Below, one piece after another: positions 53,487 to 62,750 of a stretch of DNA of 64,000 nucleotides; position 1 is the stretch's first letter, and each line of letters opens with the position of its first letter. This stretch comes from Roseiarcus sp963829505 (GTDB lineage: Bacteria; Pseudomonadota; Alphaproteobacteria; Rhizobiales; Beijerinckiaceae). Position numbers and translations under genes: made by a program. The DNA is taken from positions 558,001-622,000 of the forward strand of contig CAWHIL010000003.1 in assembly GCA_963829505.1 (NCBI GenBank), written 5' to 3'. Under the pieces are notes generated by a model. That model was not told where the DNA came from. It made no database searches and was given only the letters and a program-made list of their open reading frames with translations.

Positions 53487-54659
53487 ATGGAAGAGATCGT
53501 CATCGCGTCGGCGGCGCGCACGCCGGTCGGCAGTTTCAACGGCGCTCTGAGCTCGTTGGAAGCCCACCAGTTGGCCATTGTGGCGCTTAAAAGTGCGTTC
53601 GAGCGCGCCAAGATCGCGCCCGGCGACGTGGACGAGGTGATCCTCGGCCAGATCCTGAACGCTGGCGTCGGCGCGAACCCGGCCCGCCAGGCCGCGATCG
53701 GGGCCGGCGTCCCCGACAGCGCGACCGCCTTCGGCATCAACCAGCTCTGCGGCTCGGGCCTGCGCGCCGTCGCGCTCGCCGCGCAGCAGATCCAGACCGG
53801 CCAGAGCAGGATCGTGGCCGCCGGCGGCATGGAGAGCATGAGCCGGGCGCAGCACGCCGCCTACCTCCGCGACGGGGTGAAGATGGGCCAGCTCGAGCTT
53901 GTCGACACGATGCTCAAGGACGCGCTCGTCGACATCTTCAACGGCTATCACATGGGCGTCACCGCCGAGAACGTCGCGAAGGAGTTCCAGATCACCCGCG
54001 ACCACCAGGACGAGTTCGCCCTCGGCTCGCAGACGAAGGCGAGCGCGGCGCAGAAGGCGGGCAAGTTCAAGGACGAGATCGCGCCCGTCACGATCAAGAC
54101 CCGCAAGGGCGACGTCGTCGTCGCCGACGACGAGTACATCCGCCACGACGCGACGATCGACAGCATGAAGAAGCTGCGTCCCGCCTTCAACAAGGAGGGC
54201 ACGGTGACCGCGGCCAACGCCTCGGGCATCAACGACGGCGCGGCGGCGCTCATCATCATGAGCGCCAAGGAAGCCGACAAGCGCGGCATCAAGCCGCTCG
54301 CGCGCATCGTCTCCTTCGCCACCGCCGGCGTCGACCCCAAGGTCATGGGCACGGGGCCGATCCCGGCTTCGCGCAAGGCGCTCGAGCGGGCGGGCTGGAA
54401 GATCGGCGACCTCGATCTCATCGAGGCGAACGAAGCCTTCGCGGCGCAGGCTTGCGCGGTCAACAAGGAGCTCGGCTGGGATCCGGCCAAGGTCAACGTC
54501 AACGGCGGCGCGATCGCGATCGGGCACCCGGTCGGCGGCTCGGGCGCGCGCATCCTGACGACGCTGCTCTATGAGATGGGCAAGCGCAACGCGAAGAAGG
54601 GCCTCGCGACCCTGTGCGTCGGCGGCGGCATGGGCGTGGCGTTGACGGTCGAACGATGA
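53487..54659 (+). CDS. phaA: Acetyl-CoA acetyltransferase (beta-ketothiolase)
   Basis: The 390-residue protein is a biosynthetic-type thiolase. The acylated Cys88 is in NQLCGSGLRAVAL, and the catalytic His and Cys are in GGAIAIGHPVGGSGARI and ATLCVGGGMGVALTVE. EANEAFAAQA is conserved. It condenses two acetyl-CoA to acetoacetyl-CoA, the first step of poly-3-hydroxybutyrate synthesis. Context supports this: a phasin gene follows 32 bp later. phaB and phaC are not in the window. The chosen ATG has GGGAGAG upstream. Confidence 0.95.
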   Translation: MEEIVIASAARTPVGSFNGALSSLEAHQLAIVALKSAFERAKIAPGDVDEVILGQILNAGVGANPARQAAIGAGVPDSATAFGINQLCGSGLRAVALAAQQIQTGQSRIVAAGGMESMSRAQHAAYLRDGVKMGQLELVDTMLKDALVDIFNGYHMGVTAENVAKEFQITRDHQDEFALGSQTKASAAQKAGKFKDEIAPVTIKTRKGDVVVADDEYIRHDATIDSMKKLRPAFNKEGTVTAANASGINDGAAALIIMSAKEADKRGIKPLARIVSFATAGVDPKVMGTGPIPASRKALERAGWKIGDLDLIEANEAFAAQACAVNKELGWDPAKVNVNGGAIAIGHPVGGSGARILTTLLYEMGKRNAKKGLATLCVGGGMGVALTVER

Positions 54660-54691
54660 GCCGCAAACCAACCCAACACGGGAGCAAGGAA

Positions 54692-55042
54692 ATGGCGGAA
54701 AAGGAAAACCCCGCGGCCTCCGCGGCGAAGCTCGGCGAAACCATTTCGTCTCAACTCGCGAGCGCCGCCGGCGTCTATGGCGGCGCCTTCTCGGGCACGC
54801 TGAAGGCGTTGCAGGAATATCAGGCGAAGCTCCTGCACTTCGTGCAGGAGAACGCGTCGGCCAACGTCCAGTTGACCCAGAAGATGCTGCAGCCGCGCAG
54901 TCCTTCCGAGTTCGTCGAGTTCCTGAGCACGCATATGCGCGAGCGCGCGACAACCATTGCCGATCAGGCGAAGGAACTCGCAACCCTCGGCCAGGAAGCC
55001 GCCAAGAAGGCGACCGAGTCGCTCACCCAGCACAAGGGCTGA
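54692..55042 (+). CDS. Phasin-family granule-associated protein
   Basis: The protein has 116 residues from the ATG at 54692 (AAGGA four bases upstream); another ATG at 54656 overlaps the phaA stop and would add 12 residues. It is entirely helical and Ala/Gln/Lys-rich: ISSQLASAAGVYGGAFSGTL, LQEYQAKLLHFVQENASANV and SPSEFVEFLSTHMRERATTIADQAKEL. This is the phasin_2 pattern; phasins coat polyhydroxybutyrate granules. Coupling to phaA supports the assignment. Confidence 0.85.
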   Translation: MAEKENPAASAAKLGETISSQLASAAGVYGGAFSGTLKALQEYQAKLLHFVQENASANVQLTQKMLQPRSPSEFVEFLSTHMRERATTIADQAKELATLGQEAAKKATESLTQHKG

Positions 55043-55058
55043 GCGCTCGGACCATATC

Positions 55059-55082
55059 GGCCGGCCGTCTTCTTGGCCGGCC
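55059..55082 (+). terminator. Hairpin after the phasin gene
   Basis: GGCCGGCC (55059-55066) pairs with GGCCGGCC (55075-55082) around GTCTTCTT, 17 bp after the phasin stop, followed by GTCTCT. It is a good stem without a proper T-run, and a likely end of the phaA-phasin unit. Confidence 0.6.
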
Positions 55083-55176
55083 GTCTCTCCGTCCGCGCCC
55101 GGATCTGAGGCCGACCCCGCCCATCGGGCGCAGCCGCCGCTTTTCTGCTAGTCTCCGGCCGGGGAGCAGGCGCGCC

Positions 55177-57098
55177 ATGGCGGAGAAACGGAAGCTCGCG
55201 GCGATACTTGTCGCGGACATCGTCGGCTACAGCCGTCTCGCGGGCGCCGACGAGGACCGCACGCTGGCGCGCCTGAGGGCGCTGCGCAGCGACCTGATCG
55301 ACCCGACCATCGCCGTCCATGACGGGCGCATCGTCAAGCGCACCGGCGACGGCGGCGTCGTCGAGTTTCGCAGCGTGGTCGACGCCGTGCGCTGCGCCAT
55401 CGAGGTTCAGACCGGCCTCATCGAGCGCAACGCCGGACTGCCGCCTGAGCGGCGCATCGACTTTCGCATCGGCATTCATATCGGCGACGTGGTCGAGGAG
55501 AGCGACGGCGACCTGATGGGCGACGGCGTCAATGTCGCCGCGCGCCTCGAAGGCGTCGCCGCCCCCGGCGCGATCGCGCTCAGCGAGGACGCCTACCGGC
55601 AGGTGAGGGGACGGCTGCATCTCGCGGTGACCGACCTCGGCCTGACGGAACTCAAGAACATCGTCGAGCCGATGCGGGTCTACTCCCTGCAAGTCGGCCT
55701 ACCCGTTCCGCCCGGGCGGCGCCAGGCGCGAAGAAGGGCGGCGCGCGCAGGAAGCCGCTGACGATGTCGGCCTTCGTAGCGGGCGTGGCCCTGCTCGTGC
55801 TTGGGGCCGCCGGCGGGGTCTGGCTTGCTCGCCACGCGCACAGACTGAGAGCCGCTCCAGCGGCGACAAGCGCTGCGATCGCCGTCGCGCCGGAGGACGC
55901 CGCGACCTCCGAGCCCGCGCATTTCTCGATTGTCGTGCTGCCGTTCGAGAATCTCACCGGCAACTCGAGCCAGGAGGTTCTCGCCGACGGGATCGCCGAG
56001 AACCTCACGACCGAATTGTCACGCCTGCCGAACGCTTACGTGATCGCTCACGAAACCGCCCATGCCGTCGAGGCCAAGCGCCACGATGTCCGCGAGATCG
56101 GGAAGGATCTGAACGTCCGGTACGTTCTCGAAGGCTCGGTGCAGCGCGACGGCAACACGGTCCGGGTCAACGCGCAGCTCATCGACACGCACAATGGCGC
56201 GCACATCTGGGCCGACCGTTTCGACAGCGACGCGGCGGACCCGTTCAAGCTGCAGGATCAGGTGGTGGCGAGGCTGGTCAATTCGCTGCGCTGGGTGCTG
56301 ACGAAGGCCGAAGCCGAGAGCGGCGCCAAAGCCGGCAGCCCCGACGCCGTCGATCTCGCCATGCGGGGCATGGTCATGCTCCAGCAGTCGGCGCCTTCGA
56401 AGGAGAATGTCGAGGCGGCGCGCTCCCTGTTCGGGCGGGCGCTCAAGATCGACCCGGACGACGCCGACGCGCTCGCCGGCGAAGCCCAGACCTATCTCCT
56501 TGAGTACGGGTCCGCATGGAGGGACCCCGAGACCGACTACGACGCCAAGATCGCGGCGCAGGCCGATCGCGCGATCGCGCTCGCTCCCAACGTCATGATG
56601 GCCTATTGGGCCAAGGGGCTCTACCTGATCGATCTCCGTCGCCCCGAGGAGGCGATTGGCGTCGCTGGCGCGGGGCTCGCGGCCGATCCCAATTCCACCC
56701 GCATGCGGGTTCTTCTGGGCATGGCGTACAATGCCCTTGGGCGTTTTGGCGACGCGAAGAAGGAGCTCGAAGGCGCGATCGAGCTCAATCCCCACGACCC
56801 GCAAATCGGCTCCCGTCTGGTGACGCTCGCCCGCGCGGAAATCGGTCTCGGGCAGTACGAAGCGGCGGCGGCGACCAGCCGGAAGGCGATCGACAGCGGC
56901 TATCACGGCTTCGTCGCTTATCTCAATCTCGCGGCCGCGCTTGCGCTTGAGGGCAAAGCCGACGAGGCCGCGTCCGCGCTCGCCGAGGCTCGGCGGCTCA
57001 AACCGGAGCTGACGATGAAACAACTGCGATCGATGGCTCAGACCATGCCGCCCCAGGCGCTCGACGCCCTGCGCAAGGCGGGGCTTCCGGAGGAGTAA
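55177..57098 (+). CDS. Membrane class III adenylate cyclase with TolB-like and TPR domains (frame broken)
   Basis: The cyclase catalytic domain is at residues 1-175: AAILVADIVGYSRLAG with metal Asp14, KRTGDGGVVEF with Asp58 and LMGDGVNVAARLEG. A second frame carries a membrane helix (SAFVAGVALLVLGAAGGVWLA), the TolB-like FSIVVLPFENLTGNSSQEVLADGIAENL domain and TPR repeats to 57098. One missing base near 55711-55722 would join them through a basic linker reading APGAKKGGARRKPLT, the arrangement of many rhizobial cyclases; corrected length is about 640 residues. Alternatively they are two adjacent genes, since the second frame has its own ATG at 55764. Confidence 0.85.
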
Positions 57099-57144
57099 GC
57101 CCGCGCGTCGCGGTTATCGGAATCGGCGCCCGCCCCCGCGCGCT

Positions 57145-58566
57145 CTACGCCGCCGCCTTCTCGCGGATCTCCGTGATGTGGAAGGCTTCGGCGACGCCGC
57201 GCAGGTTGAAGAGCCGCGACGACGTGCGGTAGCCGGCCTCGCCGAGAAGCTGCGCCACCTCGGGGCTCTTCATCACCGGCTCGGTCGCCAGCACCGCGGT
57301 CGGGTCGGCGAGGCCCTGCACGCGCGCCGCGATGTTGACGGTCTGGCCGAAAAAGTCCTGCCGCTCGTCGAGCATCACGGCGAGGCAGGGGCCCTCGTGC
57401 AGGCCGATATTGAGCGCGAGATCGTCCGAACCGCGCTCCTCGTTGATCCGGCGCATCGCCGCGCGCATCCGCATGGCGGCGCGCAGCGCGCGGTCGGGCG
57501 AGGGGAAGGTCGCCATCACCGCGTCGCCGATCGTCTTGACCACGGCGCCGCCTTCTGCCGCGACCGCGGCGATAAGCTCGCCGAAATGGCTGCGCACGAG
57601 GTCGAAGGCGGCGAGATCGCCGACCCGGTCATAGAGCGCGGTCGAGCCTTTGAGATCGGTGAACAAAATGGTCAGGCTCGTGATCTTGAAACGCTGCTCG
57701 GGATCGAACGTGTCGGTGCGGTAGAGATCGCGGAACGTCTGGTTGCTGAGGAGGCGCGTTGCGGTCAGGAACGGCCGCCTCGTCCCAAGGAGCGCGTGCA
57801 GCTCGTCTCCCGCCACCCAGAGGGCCGGAAGCGTCCGGCGGCTCGCCTTGTTCTCGAGGTTGATCCGCGCCGGTCCGGGCTTTAGCTCGAGCGTTCCGCT
57901 ATGGGCGTGCTGTTCGGCGAAGACGAGCGAGATCGTGCGCCGCTCGGCCGTCTCCTCGCCCTGAACGTCGAGGAACATCGTGGCGTGGGTCACGGGGTCC
58001 ATGGCGATGACGAAGCCTTTCGGCAGGGTCAGCGACATCGACGCTTTTTCGCCTGGCGCGAGCTCGATGAGGTCGAGGGTCATGCGTTCGACCTTGCCTT
58101 CGACGTCCTCGGGAAGATCCACGCCCGAGCCCCAGAAGATCTGGCGCATGTACTCGGGGTGGGGAAGCGTGTCGGGGCTGTGCGCGGCGATGCGGCGGAC
58201 GCGCGGATTGACCGTGAAGGTGACCTCGACCATCTGGTCGAGGGTCGGCTCGTAGTTCGACGCGCAGAGCGCGCAGAAGTAGTCGTGACGGTTGATCGTC
58301 TTGAGGGCCCCAGTGGTCTCGAGCACGCCGCCGCAGCCCGGACAGAGCACGTTCCAGGACATGTCGAAGAGGCCGAACCGGGCCGCGTGCAGCAGCGCTC
58401 CGATCGTCGCCTCTTCGTCGAGGCCGTTGGTGGCCGCGAACGCCAGCGGATTGATGCGATTGAGATCGCGGTCGGGCGCGGAATCGACCGCCGCGACCAG
58501 CGCCTCGACCGCCGCGCGCTCCGCCGTCTGGCGGAGGAGGTCCCAGCGGGTGGATTGTTCGGCCAT
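57145..58566 (-). CDS. Adenylate/guanylate cyclase with DUF5939 N-terminal region
   Basis: The protein has 473 residues. The N-terminal 270 residues, with a four-cysteine zinc-type site (CPGCGGVLETT...CALCASNY), match the DUF5939 region found ahead of cyclase domains. The class III catalytic domain is at about 290-455: TILFTDLKGSTALYDRVGD with one metal Asp, KTIGDAVMATFPS with the other, and FFGQTVNIAARVQGLADP. It should make cAMP or cGMP. The input signal is unknown. It converges with the other cyclase gene, 46 bp apart. Confidence 0.9.
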   Translation of the reverse strand: MAEQSTRWDLLRQTAERAAVEALVAAVDSAPDRDLNRINPLAFAATNGLDEEATIGALLHAARFGLFDMSWNVLCPGCGGVLETTGALKTINRHDYFCALCASNYEPTLDQMVEVTFTVNPRVRRIAAHSPDTLPHPEYMRQIFWGSGVDLPEDVEGKVERMTLDLIELAPGEKASMSLTLPKGFVIAMDPVTHATMFLDVQGEETAERRTISLVFAEQHAHSGTLELKPGPARINLENKASRRTLPALWVAGDELHALLGTRRPFLTATRLLSNQTFRDLYRTDTFDPEQRFKITSLTILFTDLKGSTALYDRVGDLAAFDLVRSHFGELIAAVAAEGGAVVKTIGDAVMATFPSPDRALRAAMRMRAAMRRINEERGSDDLALNIGLHEGPCLAVMLDERQDFFGQTVNIAARVQGLADPTAVLATEPVMKSPEVAQLLGEAGYRTSSRLFNLRGVAEAFHITEIREKAAA

Positions 58567-58921
58567 TCGATGTCCCCTGTGTCGCGTTGGGCCCGAGGGC
58601 CTTCGCTGTCCCTAAACGTCAATTGCCGCCATTGTGGCGGGGGAGGGCGGCGAAGTTGCGGCGGGAGACAGGGGTAAACCCAGACCGATGCCGGGGATAA
58701 CACGTCGTCCGCGCAACGAGAGGAGGCGCCCGCCAGCCCGAATTTTGCGCGAGCGCAAATGCCGCCCGGACGAACGCGTCAGAGTCATGGCCACGCGGGG
58801 CCGCCGGCCCGGGCCTGGCGGCGCCTTGCAAGCGCCTGAGCCCTGCGCGTTGATCGGGGCGGTGAGAGCGGCCAGTGTGGCGGCGTTCGCCAAGCCGGAC
58901 CATCGGGAGCGAGTGCGTGTC
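58567..58921. other. 355-bp divergent intergenic region
   Basis: The region lies between the DUF5939 cyclase (minus) and the CYTH-CHAD gene (plus). Open frames extend through it, but the sequence has no protein character before 58922. It contains the palindrome at 58743-58760. Confidence 0.5.
58743..58760. promoter_or_regulatory. Palindrome in the cyclase/CYTH-CHAD intergenic region
   Basis: TTTTGCGC (58743-58750) and GCGCAAAT (58753-58760) form an inverted repeat with seven of eight pairs around GA, between divergent genes. It is a possible operator. Confidence 0.3.
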
Positions 58922-60510
58922 ATGACGAGCGAGGCTCGTGCGGACGACGGTCGGGCAGGGCGGGGCGATGTCGAGCGTGAGCTCAAGTTCATCGTCGGGG
59001 AAAAGACACTGAAGGCTGCTCTCTCGGCGCCGTTCCTCGGGGGCCGCGAGGGGTTTCCGGTCTGGAAGGATCTGAGGTCCGTCTATTTCGACACTGACGA
59101 CGGCGATCTCTCGCGTGCTCGGGCAGCGCTGCGCGTGCGGTCCGTTGACGGCGGCTTCGTGATGAGCCTCAAGCGCGCCGCCTCGGGAGACCGCGGCGCG
59201 TTCGAGCGCAAGGAATCGGAGGTCGCCTCGCCCTCGGCCCAGCCCGACCTTTCCCTGTTCGACGAAGAGACAAGGCGCGAGGTCACGGGGCTGACGGGCT
59301 CAAAGCCGCTCGCGGCGCGGTTCGGTTCCGAGATCAGGCGCGCCGCCCGCACGATCGAGAAAGACGGAGCGGCGATCGAGGTTGCGTTCGACGACGGCTT
59401 TCTGTTCGCCGGCGCCGCGCGCCAGGCGGCGGCGGAGATCGAGCTCGAACTCAAGTCCGGCCCGCCCGTCGCGCTGTTCGACCTCGGGCTTGAGCTTGTC
59501 GAGGCGTTTCCCGTCAGGCTTGGGCTTATGAGCAAGGCGGAGCGCGCCCGCGCGCTGATCGCCTCCGAGCCGCCCGAGCCGGTTCACGCGGCGGCCATCG
59601 ACCTCCGCCGAGGCATGACCCTGGGTGACGCGATCGGCGCCGTCATCCGCGGCTGCCTCGCCCATTTCCTCGGCAACCTCCCGGCGCTCGAGGCAGGCGA
59701 CAGGGTCGAGGCGGTGCATCAGATGAGGGTCGCCATGCGCCGTCTTCGCTCCGCGATGGACCTCTTCGGCCGGACGGTCCCTACCCTTGAGCTCGACGCG
59801 CTACGCGCCGAAGCCAGGCGCATCGGGATCGTCCTGGGGCAGGCGCGCGACTGGGACGTGCTCGTCAAGGCGCTGCGCGCGGGCCCGCTTCAGCGCTTCG
59901 CCCGCGAGCCCGGCTTCGACGGTCTCGCCGGGGCCGCGAGCGAAAAGGCGGAAGCCGGCCATTCCGCCGTCGTGCGGCTCCTCGACGACCGCGCCATCGC
60001 GCGCTTTGCGCTGAACTCGAGCGCTTCGCCGCCCTGCGTGAATGGCGGAAGCGCCCGGCGCAGGAGACGTCGGGCGCGCTCGATCGGGCGATCGCGGGCT
60101 TCGCCGCGCGCGCGCTCGAGAGACTCGACCGAAAGGTGCGCAAGCGCGGACGCGGCCTCCGCTCACTGACGCCGCCGGAGCGCCACCGGCTGCGCATCGC
60201 GATCAAGCACATGCGCTACGCCACAGAGTTCTTCGCGGGCGTCTTCGGCGAAAAATCGGCGACGCGCTTCGTCAGCAAGGCCGCCGATCTTCAGGATGCG
60301 CTCGGCGAGCTGAACGACGCGGCGAACGCCGCGCGTCTCGTAAGCGAACTCGTCCCTGTCCGCGGGGCGGACATGGCGCGCGTCTCGGGCGTCGTAACGG
60401 AATGGTGCGCGCGCGAGAGCGAAGGCGACGCGGAAAGTCTGAAGCGCGCGTGGCGGCGACTGCGCAGGATCGCGGCCCGCTGGCGCGAAGACTACGAGAC
60501 GCAGGCTTAG
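58922..60510 (+). CDS. CYTH and CHAD domain protein (frame broken)
   Basis: The CYTH triphosphate-tunnel domain starts at VERELKFIVGEKTL with the ExExK motif and runs to about residue 205 (EIELELKSG, then LGLMSKAERARAL). The CHAD domain follows with EAVHQMRVAMRRLRSAMDLF. A missing base near 60013-60016 breaks the frame. Restored, it reads LERFAALREWRKRPAQ and goes on to RHRLRIAIKHMRYATEFF, ending at 60510, about 529 residues. CYTH domains act on inorganic triphosphate and CHAD domains bind polyphosphate. A longer start upstream (58787) is possible. Confidence 0.87.
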
Positions 60511-61739
60511 AGCGCGGGGCGTCGGGCCGGCGTCGAGCCTCGCAGGAAGGCGCGCGCGGCTCGCCTGGCGCCCGCGGCGAGGCCCCAGGCGATCGCAAGC
60601 GAGGTCAGGAACACGCAAGCGCCTTTGACGATGGCGGGCAGGGCGAGGCCGAGAAGCGCGTATTGCATCCAGACGACCGGCGCGATGTGCAGCACATAGA
60701 CCGGCAGGGCCTTGTCGGCGACCGCGCCGACGAGCGGGCGTCGGCCGGCGCCGAAACGCAGCGCCCCCGCCAGCACGAGGAGCAGGCTGGCCCACCCTGC
60801 GGCGGCGTAGCTCATGTCCGCGACGACGAGCAGCGCCGCCGGCGCTGCGCCGCCCTGCTTGAGCGAGAGCCACGTCAGCAGCATCCAGACAACGAAGGCG
60901 GCGGCCGCGAGCGGGAGCAGGGAACGCCAGCGCTTCGAGAGAGGGCCATCCGTCCTCAGGAGCCCCCGGCCGAGGCCCTGACGGCCAACAAACAACCCGA
61001 GGAAGAAGTAGGCGGCGTAGAGGAGCGGGCGGGCGAGCTGGATCCCGAACGGACCGAGCGCGCCCCACCGCCAGGGCGTGAACGCAAGCGCAAGGGGAAC
61101 ATAAGCGGCGACCGCGACCAACGCGAAGGCGGTCAGCGCAAGGAGCGGCCGGCTTGCGATCCTGTCCGCGAAAGCGTCGACGGTCAGAACGGCGCGCGCG
61201 CCCCAGCGATGGAGACCGGCCGCGACGCCGTCGAAGGCCAGGAGGACCCAAAGGAACCACATCGGCCCGATCGGCGTGAAGGGAAGCGCCCGATAGGCCG
61301 CAAGATAGTCGCCAGGGCTCGGGTCCGCCGTCGAGAGCCGGTAGACTGGGTAGAGCGCCAGCGGCACGACCACGAAGACCGCGAAGACGAGCGCGGCGCC
61401 GAGCCTGAGACACCGCCTCGCCAGAAACCTCCCGCTTCCGGCGCGCTCGAGACTTCCCCAGACGAACGCGCCCGAAAGAAAGAACATGAGCGGCATCAGG
61501 AAGAGGTCGAGCCACGCGCAGAAGATGTCGAAGCCGAGCCAGCGGCTCGGATCGATGACCGGATAGGCGAGCCACCCGTAGGGAGCGCGGTCGAAGGCGT
61601 AGCCGGGGCTCGGCGCATCGACGGACGCGAGATAGGCGGTCGAGGAATGCAGGAGCAGGACGAGAGCGATCGCGACGCCGCGCAGATTGTGCAGCGCCAG
61701 AACTCGCCCGCTCTGCTTCCGGCGAACCCGCGCGAGCAA
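60507..61739 (-). CDS. Acyltransferase-3 family membrane protein
   Basis: The protein has 410 residues, apparently from a TTG at 61739, and about ten membrane segments. The family's first helix LHNLRGVAIALVLLLHSSTAY with the active-site His is clear, as are DLFLMPLMFFLSGAFVWGSL and PMWFLWVLLAFDG, and LPVYVLHIAPVVWMQYALL near the end. Members (including OpgC/MdoC-like and mycarose acyltransferases) move acyl groups onto sugars or glycans. The acceptor is unknown. Its 3' end overlaps the CYTH-CHAD gene by 4 bp tail to tail. Confidence 0.85.
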   Translation of the reverse strand: MLARVRRKQSGRVLALHNLRGVAIALVLLLHSSTAYLASVDAPSPGYAFDRAPYGWLAYPVIDPSRWLGFDIFCAWLDLFLMPLMFFLSGAFVWGSLERAGSGRFLARRCLRLGAALVFAVFVVVPLALYPVYRLSTADPSPGDYLAAYRALPFTPIGPMWFLWVLLAFDGVAAGLHRWGARAVLTVDAFADRIASRPLLALTAFALVAVAAYVPLALAFTPWRWGALGPFGIQLARPLLYAAYFFLGLFVGRQGLGRGLLRTDGPLSKRWRSLLPLAAAAFVVWMLLTWLSLKQGGAAPAALLVVADMSYAAAGWASLLLVLAGALRFGAGRRPLVGAVADKALPVYVLHIAPVVWMQYALLGLALPAIVKGACVFLTSLAIAWGLAAGARRAARAFLRGSTPARRPAL

Positions 61740-61859
61740 AGCCAGGGCGGGTTACGCAATCCAGCGCGGCCTCTGCGCCGTCGTCCGCCGCCGATCGAGG
61801 CGCCTTGAGGTCGACTTCTTCCACGGGCCTCGCTCTCCCATGGCTTTTGTCCGGGGCCG

Positions 61860-62372
61860 TTATTGCGCCGCGGCGGCGGGCCCGACCGAGTTCTTGGGGA
61901 TTTTCTCCGGCGGCATCGAATCGTCGGGCAGGCGGGTCCAGACTTGGGTCTGACCGAGGAGCGGAACCGCGATATAGCCCCTGACGGAGAGCTTTTGCCC
62001 GTCCTCGCTCAGGTCCATGCGCGCGTGATAGACGCTCCCGTCGCGCGGATCGAGGATCGTGCCGTCCTCGTATTTCTTGCCGTCGCGACGCATCTTCTTG
62101 ACGATCGTCAGCCCGAGCATCGGCGCGTCCTTCTGCTTGCCGTCGCATTTCGAGCAGACGGGGTTCGCCTTCTCGCCGGGCTGCTTCGTCACCTTGACGA
62201 GCCGGCCCTCGTAAAGCCCGTCGACCTCGGTGAAGTAGAACCACGGCCCGAGCTTTCCGTCGTTGTCGACCTGCTGCCAGAAGCCGACGACCGAATCGTC
62301 GGCCGGCTGGGCTGCGACACATTGCGGCGCAAGCGCCGCGCCGACCAGGAGGGCGAGGGACAGGCGGTTCAT
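61860..62372 (-). CDS. Secreted DUF2147 protein
   Basis: The protein has 170 residues from the ATG at 62372. A signal peptide (RLSLALLVGAALAPQCVAAQ) precedes VVGFWQQVDNDGKLGPWFYFTEVDGLYEGRLVKV, the start of the DUF2147 domain. CSKCDGKQKDAPMLGLTIVKKMR and GTILDPRDGSVYHARMDLSEDGQKLSVRGYI follow, also conserved. The family is periplasmic and uncharacterised, with a lipocalin-like beta-barrel prediction. The CSKC pair may form a disulfide. Confidence 0.88.
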   Translation of the reverse strand: MNRLSLALLVGAALAPQCVAAQPADDSVVGFWQQVDNDGKLGPWFYFTEVDGLYEGRLVKVTKQPGEKANPVCSKCDGKQKDAPMLGLTIVKKMRRDGKKYEDGTILDPRDGSVYHARMDLSEDGQKLSVRGYIAVPLLGQTQVWTRLPDDSMPPEKIPKNSVGPAAAAQ

Positions 62373-62482
62373 CAGAGGGTCCTTGGCATGTCGGAACCAC
62401 GCCTTCCTTGTGCCCAAACGCGGCGATCTGATGAAGGACCTGCGGCGAACGGACGGCGTTTCATCGTTAAACGCGCGCAAAC

Positions 62483-62728
62483 TCAGACACCGTGGCTATC
62501 GAGGACCGCGTGGCACTTCTGGCTCAACTTCTCGCGGTGCTCCTGCAGGCACTGAAGGAAGGCTTGCGAGCCGTCGCTTTCCTTGACGCTGTGGCAGAAC
62601 TTGCGAACGTCGGGCCGGCAGGCGGCCTGCTCCTCGGGCGTTCCCTGCTGGGCGAGGGCGATCGACGGCGCGGCCGCGAGGGACGTGGCGATCAGTGCGG
62701 CCGACATGAGTGCAGTGCGAATGGACAT
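62483..62728 (-). CDS. Small secreted cysteine-rich-repeat protein
   Basis: The 81-residue protein has AAAGGAG upstream of its ATG at 62728. A signal peptide (ALMSAALIATSLAAAPSIALAQ) leaves a mature chain of about 55 residues with four cysteines: ACRPDVRKFCHSVK and FLQCLQEHREKLSQKC. This is one unit of the Cys-rich GLG1/FGFR-type repeat seen in many small alphaproteobacterial periplasmic proteins. The function is unknown. It lies 22 bp after the hpnN stop on the same strand and may share its transcript. Confidence 0.82.
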   Translation of the reverse strand: MSIRTALMSAALIATSLAAAPSIALAQQGTPEEQAACRPDVRKFCHSVKESDGSQAFLQCLQEHREKLSQKCHAVLDSHGV

Positions 62729-62750
62729 CGAGAACTCCTTTTGGGGTTGG

